41,559 bases of DNA from Acidobacteriaceae bacterium (lineage in GTDB: Bacteria; Acidobacteriota; Terriglobia; Terriglobales; Acidobacteriaceae). The notes beneath the pieces are model-generated. The model saw nothing but the letters and a program-made list of their open reading frames with translations, had not been told where the DNA came from and did not search any database. Made by a program: the position numbers and the translations under genes. Below, piece by piece: positions 36,404 through 41,559 of the stretch. Where the stretch lies: contig DAHUXR010000034.1 in assembly GCA_027307045.1 (NCBI GenBank), positions 1-41,559 of the forward strand, written 5' to 3'. Numbering within the stretch: the stretch's first letter is position 1; each line of letters starts with the position of its first letter.

Positions 36404-38815
36404 TTAAACAGCGAGAGTGCGCAGGCGATCGGTGAGAACGGGAGCAACGTGTTTTGCGCCAAACATAAAACGCATGACCGGACCGAACGTTGGAGCGCTG
36501 GCCATTCCCACGATGAAAAGTCCGGGAACCGAGGTTTCGAATTGCGAATCGAGAACCGGAGCGCCCCCATCGTGCGCGATGTTCTGCTTTAAGTCCCGGC
36601 CCAGGTAGTCCAGGCGGTCAAGATCAGTTTTGTATCCTGTGGCTGCAATCACGTGATCAGTCTGAACCGTTTTTATTCCCTGCGGACCTTGAACTTCCAG
36701 GCAGACCCGTCCATGTTCGGCTTTCGCCTGACACACTTTGGAATTCAAGAGAATCTCAATTCGACCTTCAACGCGCTGCCTGAGCCAATAGGCCCCGGAA
36801 GGTCCCCATGTTTTGGCTACATAGCGATGGCGCAAGTGCGTTGGGAGAAGCCGCCGGAACCATTGAGGCATTTCCGATACCACGAAGCTTTCCCAGCCAA
36901 ACCCAAGTCCGGATTCGGGATTCTTGACCCTGTGGACCAATGAACGATGTCCGTTGCGGACAGCGTTCCAGCGAATTTGACTATCGCGAACGATCAGCCG
37001 GACCTGGGCGCCTGCTTCAGAGAGAAGGGCCGCACATTCCAGCGCGGATTGTCCCGCTCCAATCAATGTGACGTCGCGCCCGGCAAAGCCCGAAAAATCA
37101 CTCAGCTTGGCGCTGTGGTAACACAATGGCTCGGGAAGGTCCGCCAACTCCTGTGGTACCACGCGGAACGCCATGTGTCCCGTGGCTAGCACGACACGCC
37201 GCGTCTCAATCGACGGTGCTCCCGCAAAATCCAGCAAGAAGCCCGCACGTGTACGCTGCACGTTGGTGACTTTCACGTCAATGGATTCGCCGACAGCCCG
37301 CTCACGAAACCATTCGGCATAGCGGAGAAAGTCCGCCAGACTAAGCGGTTCGCCGGCGGGCTGATAGGGAATTTTGTGTTCGGCCGAGTAACGCTCCAAG
37401 GTGAATTGCCCGTGCGGGTCCCAAAGATTCGAGGCGAACCGCTCCGACTTCAAGACCATTCCCTGCGGCATGAACTTGCGCCAGCTCTCAAGCGGTGTGC
37501 CATAAAGATGACATGGAATTCCCGCAGCTTTCAGATGGGCCGCAATGGATAGGCCATATGGCCCGGCGCCGACAATGACCGTGTTGGAAATCGACATTCG
37601 AGGACTCCGATTGAAGCTTAGTTTGTTTCTTCTCGCGGCCTGGAAAGCTCGCCCAGGCGCCTTTCCCTTTTCGACCATCCATCTGAAAACTTTCCTGGTG
37701 GCCAGCGGAAATAACTCAATGGCGTAGTAATACAGTCCTGGTATTGGATCGTTGAGGCGGAAGTACCCATCGCGCAGGGAAGCCCCTTGTGGCGCAATCC
37801 CGGCTGGCAGGCGGTGGAGCATGGACGAACGCCACATCACGCGTGATGTCGGTGTGGCGGATTCCCGGACGGAAATACTGGTGGTTTCAGCCTTGTATGC
37901 AATCAGAGGAATGTTGACTCCGCATAACGTCGCAATCTCCTCCTGCCAATCTATGCGGCCAACCGTCGGTTCAATGATGAGAAGCTTCCCGGTCCGTCGG
38001 TCCTTTTTAAACTCCAGACTCCCAATTCCCTTGTATCCGACGCGTTTGGCGAACTGCCGGGTCAGCCGCGCGAGCTCTTCGTCCATCTCGGGGGCTGCGG
38101 CGCACACCGCGGTGATGCCTACTGCCGGCGGAAAACACACCAGCTTGCGACCGGCAAAACTGGCCAAGACCTCACCTTCAGAGGAGCAGACAAACAGGCT
38201 GAAATAAATGTCGCTATCGTCCCCTTCGATCCACTCCTGGACGGCAAGGCGTCCGGCCTTTTCCATCATTTTCGCGGCGCGGACCGTTGCCTCGTCCCAG
38301 TCTTCCACACGGACGGGACGGTCATTCTCCTGGTTTGAAACCAGTGGAGCCTTATCGGCGGGTTTGATTGCGAGCGGCGGCGCCAGCGTCCTGATGAGCG
38401 GAAATTCTGAAGGATTCGCCAGAATCGCACCCCGAGGAACCGATAACCCTTCGCGCTCTGCCAGCAATTGAAACTGGGCTTTGTCGTAAAGCGTTTGAAC
38501 CATCTCGGAACCAGGCAAGGTGAAGCGGAAAAAGGGCCCCAGCTCTTTACGAAACGCTGAGACTGTATTGACATCGGCATCAGTCGTAAGAATAAGAACG
38601 GGGCGCTCGCCAATGCGGATTGACAGGTTGATGAGCTCTTTTACAAGGTCGCTGCCGCCCACGCTGGTCAGGTTGACGAATCGCGCAAAGCGAGACCAGG
38701 CCGCGGGGCAGCCATGTCCTTTATCGACCACAAAGATGGGCATGCCGCCGGCGGCAAGGCTCCGCACAACGCCCAGGCCGCCCAGATTGCCGCCCAGCAC
38801 AACAGCCGGAATCAT
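36404..38815 (-). CDS. ATP-grasp ligase fused to FAD/NAD(P)H oxygenase-like domain
   Basis: An uninterrupted 803-residue frame. Residues 1-400 resemble ATP-grasp carboxylate-amine ligases: an N-terminal Rossmann-like start (AVVLGGNLGGLGVVRSL), a Lys in AIKPADKAP, QEWIEGDDSDIYFS, and GSLEFKKDRRTGKLLIIEPTVGRID with the metal-binding acids. Residues 408-803 form a flavoprotein of the monooxygenase/lysine-N-hydroxylase type: VIVGAGPYGLS (413-423), a second dinucleotide motif TLIGAGQSALECA (583-595) and ATGYKTD (725-731). An internal ATG at 37597, with GGAGT seven bases before it, could also start the second domain separately. A fused ligase and oxygenase suggests a tailoring step on an amino acid or small metabolite; the substrate is unknown. 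No ribosome site is clear at 38815. Confidence 0.82.
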   Translation of the reverse strand: MIPAVVLGGNLGGLGVVRSLAAGGMPIFVVDKGHGCPAAWSRFARFVNLTSVGGSDLVKELINLSIRIGERPVLILTTDADVNTVSAFRKELGPFFRFTLPGSEMVQTLYDKAQFQLLAEREGLSVPRGAILANPSEFPLIRTLAPPLAIKPADKAPLVSNQENDRPVRVEDWDEATVRAAKMMEKAGRLAVQEWIEGDDSDIYFSLFVCSSEGEVLASFAGRKLVCFPPAVGITAVCAAAPEMDEELARLTRQFAKRVGYKGIGSLEFKKDRRTGKLLIIEPTVGRIDWQEEIATLCGVNIPLIAYKAETTSISVRESATPTSRVMWRSSMLHRLPAGIAPQGASLRDGYFRLNDPIPGLYYYAIELFPLATRKVFRWMVEKGKAPGRAFQAARRNKLSFNRSPRMSISNTVIVGAGPYGLSIAAHLKAAGIPCHLYGTPLESWRKFMPQGMVLKSERFASNLWDPHGQFTLERYSAEHKIPYQPAGEPLSLADFLRYAEWFRERAVGESIDVKVTNVQRTRAGFLLDFAGAPSIETRRVVLATGHMAFRVVPQELADLPEPLCYHSAKLSDFSGFAGRDVTLIGAGQSALECAALLSEAGAQVRLIVRDSQIRWNAVRNGHRSLVHRVKNPESGLGFGWESFVVSEMPQWFRRLLPTHLRHRYVAKTWGPSGAYWLRQRVEGRIEILLNSKVCQAKAEHGRVCLEVQGPQGIKTVQTDHVIAATGYKTDLDRLDYLGRDLKQNIAHDGGAPVLDSQFETSVPGLFIVGMASAPTFGPVMRFMFGAKHVAPVLTDRLRTLAV

Positions 38816-39104
38816 TGGCAGTCACTCGCACTAATCACTTTGGATAGCCCAATCAAGATGAAAACACGTCCTTCTGTAACCCAACTGATTGCCCGCTTCA
38901 ACGGCCGTAAGCTTTGGAAATCCCGGTGAGACTGACGGTGCCGGGACCTGTGCGAGCACTCTCCACGAGGCGGTTTTTCCTCGCAGTACACCTGCACGGT
39001 TAACACTTTCAGACTCGCCCGGGGGTTCTGGAAAAGACATGCGCATTTTGGCAGCCATCTCTGCTGCATGGGAGCAATCGTAGAAGTTATTTCTTAGCAA
39101 TAAG
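38816..39104. other. Gap with no recognisable gene
   Basis: Upstream region of the ATP-grasp/flavoprotein gene. Short open frames on both strands lack ribosome sites and protein-like composition. The promoter for the minus-strand gene is presumably here, but no clear -35/-10 pair stands out. Confidence 0.4.
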
Positions 39105-39368
39105 TTATGAAGAATGATCGGAGTTGCAAGCCGTCGGTAAAGCCCACATTAGGAAAGATTTTGCATTTTTTTGCTTGGTTAATGTGCAATCGCGCTGGAT
39201 GCATCCGCCATCGCGTTTAACCGTGAGCTGCGGCCCTTTCCATCCATGGGCAGGAAAATGAAAAGCGATTTCATGTTTTGCTGGTCCAGTGCGGCTCTTC
39301 ACATGGATTGTTCCGCCATGTTTCTCAACAATATTCTGCGTGATCCACAGGCCCAGCCTGGTGCCAAA
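39105..39368 (-). pseudogene. Histidine-kinase ATPase-domain remnant
   Basis: Read on the minus strand from the base after the deiodinase-like stop, and in the same frame, the DNA gives F-GTRLGLWITQNIVEKHGGTI and then ends in FHFPA. This is the C-terminal G2-box half of a HATPase_c domain, whose usual form is GTGLGLWI...IVEKHGG. One glycine of the motif is an Arg. Only about 45 residues are family-like; the frame stays open to 39105. The rest of the kinase is missing, replaced by the deiodinase-like gene. This marks a recombination junction. Confidence 0.7.
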
Positions 39369-40097
39369 TTATGTTTTCATTACGCGCGACAGTGCAGCGG
39401 CAAGATCGTCCGCATGGAACCCAAATGGGCCTGGCAGGCTTTTGTATGCCACTCGGCCTCGTTGATCAATGAGATAAATACGGTCCGGCCATGCGGTGTA
39501 GTGGGTTTCGGTTGAATTGCCGAATTCGTCCAGCACCGCCGGAAATTTGATCCCAAGCTTCCTCACGCACGTACCGGCGACGGAAGCGCGCTCCTCGGCG
39601 TTTTTAGGGCTGGCAAAAACAACATTGTCTTTGATATTGCTCTGCATCTGCCAAACGTCGCTGGGATGCGCTTCAGTGATGTAAACGGCCAGAAACGCGA
39701 CCTTCCCCTGGTACTGCTCGTAGAGACGATTGAGGGCAGGAACCTCCCGCCGGAACGGCGGTCAAGTGTAGCTCCCAAAGATGAGGACCACCGGTTGCTT
39801 CCGGTTCAGTTCTGAAAGCTGAATCCGCTCGCTCTTGTCAGTCTTCAGCAGCGTGAAATCCGGCGCGGCGTCTCCAACGTTTACCGTACCCGCGCGAGCA
39901 TGTGTCCACAGCGTTTCAAAGGGAAAGGCCAGGAATGCCACTGGAGCGGGAATTCTGGTCATGAATCGCCCGAATTCTTCCGGCGGTTTGCGCATATTGG
40001 AGTAGATCAACGCGCAACCGGCTAACCATACCACAACGATTACGCCCAGCCCAAACACCAGGATTTTTCTTAGCGACCTCAGCCAAGGGATATGCAT
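39369..40097 (-). CDS. Iodothyronine-deiodinase-like selenoprotein (in-frame UGA)
   Basis: A 242-residue frame from the ATG at 40097 (GAAAGG upstream) to the TAA at 39369-39371, interrupted only by a TGA at 39762-39764. Read as Sec (residue 112), the site is VVLIFGSYT-U-PPFR, matching the active site of deiodinases (FGS-x-T-U-PPF). Downstream, FLAVYITEAHPSDVW and the late PGPFGFH block also match the deiodinase family, which has a thioredoxin fold. An N-terminal membrane helix (about 11-30, ending in L-A-G-C) anchors it. It follows the AhpD-like selenoprotein by 21 bases. In vertebrates the family removes iodine by selenol chemistry; bacterial members probably reduce other substrates. A pseudogene is an alternative, but the downstream frame is fully conserved. 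Confidence 0.88.
39735..39761 (-). promoter_or_regulatory. Candidate bacterial SECIS in the deiodinase-like gene
   Basis: Immediately after the UGA the mRNA can form a 7-bp stem GGCGGGA / UCCUGCC (39745-39751 with 39735-39741, one G-U pair) around a GGU apical loop whose first base is 18 nt after the UGA. Known bacterial SECIS elements have a short stem and a G-containing apical loop at about this distance, recognised by SelB. A competing 6-bp hairpin (CCGCCG / CGGCGG) could form closer to the UGA. Confidence 0.65.
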
Positions 40098-40118
40098 ACG
40101 TGCCTTTCGCGCAATTCT

Positions 40119-40697
40119 TTATCCTGTCACCGCGTTCATCTCAAGATAGCCTGGGGCCTCGATTCCAAACGCATCGGCTACTCGGTTGAAGAAAGCAAAC
40201 ATCGCCGTAATGTAAACCGCTTCGGCAATCTGCGGCTCGGTCCAGCCGGCATTACGCAGTTGTTGCACGTCCTCCGGTGTTGTGCGCGGTGCTGCTTCCG
40301 TCACTTTTTTTACATAGTCAAGCAGCGCGCGTTCTTTTGCCGATAATCCGGCATCGTCGAGCTTGCCCTCTACGATCGCCGCCACCATTTTGTCCCCGGC
40401 CCCCTGAACACGCAGGAAGTAAGCATGCGAGTCCAGTCAATAAGGGCAACGGTTCAGATATGACACATAGCTGGCAATCGCTTCTTTTGTCTTGCGGTCA
40501 AGATGGCCTTCAGAAAAATGCACGCTATTGCTGAACGCCATTACCTGCCGCAGGAAATCAGGGCGATGGCTGAAGCACTTCAGAATTCCCGGCATCTGCT
40601 GCCGTCCTGAGTGCGCGCGCCATTCGTCATAGACTTTTGCGAGTTCACCGGTCGCATCCGCGTCTTCAATAAGGTTGATCTTGTGCTCCACTCCCAC
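40119..40697 (-). CDS. AhpD/CMD-like selenoprotein with CxxU (in-frame UGA)
   Basis: A 192-residue frame from a GTG at 40697 (or the GTG at 40691, both after a G-rich ribosome site) to 40119, broken only by a TGA at 40437-40439. Read as Sec it gives E-A-I-A-S-Y-V-S-Y-L-N-R-C-P-Y-U-L-D-S-H, the AhpD/carboxymuconolactone-decarboxylase-like signature E...CxxCxxxH with the second Cys (residue 87) replaced by Sec. The remainder (LSAKERALLDYVKKVTEAAP, WTEPQIAEAVYITAMFAFFNRVADAFG) is the standard helical fold of 'peroxidase-related' AhpD-type enzymes. They reduce peroxides or alkyl hydroperoxides through this redox pair, and Sec should speed the attack. It lies directly upstream of the deiodinase-like gene, so the two form one operon. 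Confidence 0.86.
40404..40436 (-). promoter_or_regulatory. Candidate bacterial SECIS in the AhpD-like gene
   Basis: The 33 bases directly after the UGA fold into one long stem: CTG, G-U, AC, a U-U mismatch, CGCA pairing with UGCG, GU, CAG, around an 11-base loop with G as its second base. The loop starts 12 nt after the UGA, a bit closer than in classic examples, so the assignment is tentative. Confidence 0.5.
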
Positions 40698-41036
40698 CCC
40701 CCTGGCTCCAACTAGGATTCTAAGCAGCTTACACGATTCGATCCCGGGGAGCCCCCATCGAATCCCGGCTTCCGATCGGTGTTATCCGTGTCAATCAGTG
40801 GTGAGATTTTGCTTTTCCCGATCACGTGCGATGTCGGCGATCTCGGCCATTAGCAAGCCGCACGGCGCAATAATCGCCGCGCATCAAACTGTCATCGTGA
40901 GCGACCGGTGGCTGCCGGGAATCGAACGATCTTAAGCCGGCGAAGCCCACTTTACGTCCCTCTGCCTGCGTCCCTCAGCCACGACCCCACCCGGGGGTAG
41001 CAGCTTTGTTGATAACAAAGGCCCAACCCCAATTCG

Positions 41037-41057
41037 ACCGAGCGGTGACCGAACGGT
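41037..41057. promoter_or_regulatory. Tandem ACCGNNCGGT palindromes, TetR-type operator-like
   Basis: ACCGAGCGGT (41037-41046) and ACCGAACGGT (41048-41057) are two 10-base palindromes 11 bases apart, one helical turn, flanked by G and C. ACCGNNCGGT-type inverted repeats are common operators of TetR-family repressors, which bind such pairs as two dimers. No regulator gene is in view; it may lie downstream of the window. Confidence 0.5.
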
Positions 41058-41476
41058 CGAAAGCCCTTTTCTATGTTTTTCAACAGTCCAATCCAGCTCA
41101 ATCTCAGCCTGTCTTTTACGTTTTTGCTGTTCGGTCAGCAGAGGGTCGCAGGTCTTTGCAGGTGCCAGCTTTGGCTAATTGCCAACTGCTATTTGCCAAC
41201 TGCTCTCATTGTCAAAGATCACCCTCCCAGGACACGCTTCCACCCGGAGGCCAATGCGGAACTTTACCATTTGTTCGCTTTAATGTCAAGCGAAAACGGT
41301 GGAAAAACGGCCCTTTAGCGATGAAACAATGCGCTTAAACCCCTTGCGTCGGTTCGCCGCCGCCGGCGGTCTTGCAAATCGTCGGGTCCTATCCAAACGT
41401 TCTTAACGTAGATTGCACCTACCCGCCATAGCTCCAAACTGGAACGGCCCTCGATAACAAAATTTAACATCTACAT

Positions 41477-41505
41477 TGTTTCCTGGCGGGGCAACCTTTA
41501 TACTA
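41477..41505 (+). promoter_or_regulatory. Sigma-70-like promoter reading out of the window
   Basis: TTGTTT (41477-41482), a 17-base spacer, and TATACT (41500-41505). It points to the right end, so the gene it serves starts beyond 41559. Confidence 0.5.
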
Positions 41506-41559
41506 AGTCCAATTCAGCTACTCACGATCTTTTTCTACCCCCTTATTGTGAGCGGACAG

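Larger units (their letters stand above)
40698..41559. other. 860-base region with no recognisable gene
   Basis: Open frames here are short and without ribosome sites. Visible elements are the paired palindrome at 41037-41057, a 12-base direct repeat TTGCCAACTGCT at 41179-41190 and 41193-41204, and a promoter-like site at 41477-41505. The upstream promoter of the selenoprotein operon should be in its left part (a TTGACA on the minus strand near 40789 lacks a matching -10). The right part is probably the leader of a gene beyond the window. Confidence 0.5.

Noticed and set aside
39762..39764. Reading the TGA as an ordinary stop or sequencing error, giving two fragment genes
   Set aside because: The frame is unbroken on both sides, the position is the catalytic residue of the family, and the adjacent gene shows the same pattern at its own catalytic residue.
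40698..41559. tRNA, CRISPR array or small protein in the right-hand gap
   Set aside because: No T-loop consensus, no spaced repeat array, and only short unsupported frames.

Overview
The window reads as bacterial chromosome from a soil-type Acidobacteriota (Terriglobia/'Koribacter'-like) organism or a close relative. This is an inference from gene style and content, with no rRNA or marker phylogeny to test it: moderately GC-rich DNA, a secretin followed by pilin-like genes, many secreted proteins with Ig-like repeats, TTG starts, and degenerate dispersed intergenic repeats. No rRNA gene and no intact tRNA gene was found.

Layout. (1) 1-5150 is a worn mobile island. It holds the tail of a truncated gene, a frameshifted RelE/HigB-type toxin with an intact XRE antitoxin, two prophage-like small genes, a tyrosine recombinase lacking some catalytic residues, and an IS4-family element with perfect 13-bp terminal inverted repeats but a frameshifted transposase. 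(2) 5152-13370 is mostly core: imuB without its usual imuA/dnaE2 partners, a DUF4142 lipoprotein, leucyl aminopeptidase, smpB, then a secretin (TPR + secretin + cohesin-like domain) with two pseudopilins. (3) 13484-18115 carries the histidine-degradation genes hutU and hutI, separated by an inverted two-gene cassette encoding a tail-anchored TIR-like protein and a PIN-domain protein. (4) 18317-24110 encodes a CapA-like protein, a small secreted protein, an M1 aminopeptidase, a small membrane protein and EngB. (5) 24333-34664 holds a divergent pair of secreted proteins sharing one Ig-like repeat type, an acyl-CoA synthetase, an HD phosphohydrolase, an RluA-type pseudouridine synthase, an HslR-like S4 protein, a secreted HExxE protein and small ORFs. 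(6) 35309-38815 has a Gly/Tyr/His-rich exported protein and an ATP-grasp/flavoprotein fusion.

The most exciting part is 39369-40697 on the minus strand. Two consecutive genes each contain one in-frame UGA exactly at the redox-active residue of their family: an AhpD/carboxymuconolactone-decarboxylase-like protein with C-P-Y-U, and an iodothyronine-deiodinase-like protein with S-Y-T-U-P-P-F. Each UGA is followed at once by a stem-loop that could serve as a bacterial SECIS. I read them as a two-gene selenoprotein operon that ordinary gene callers would split into four fragments. Directly after the second stop, in the same frame, lies a remnant of a histidine-kinase ATPase domain, so this operon sits at a recombination junction.

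The last 860 bases hold no recognisable gene. They do contain a paired ACCGNNCGGT palindrome (TetR-type operator-like) and a plausible sigma-70 promoter pointing out of the window.
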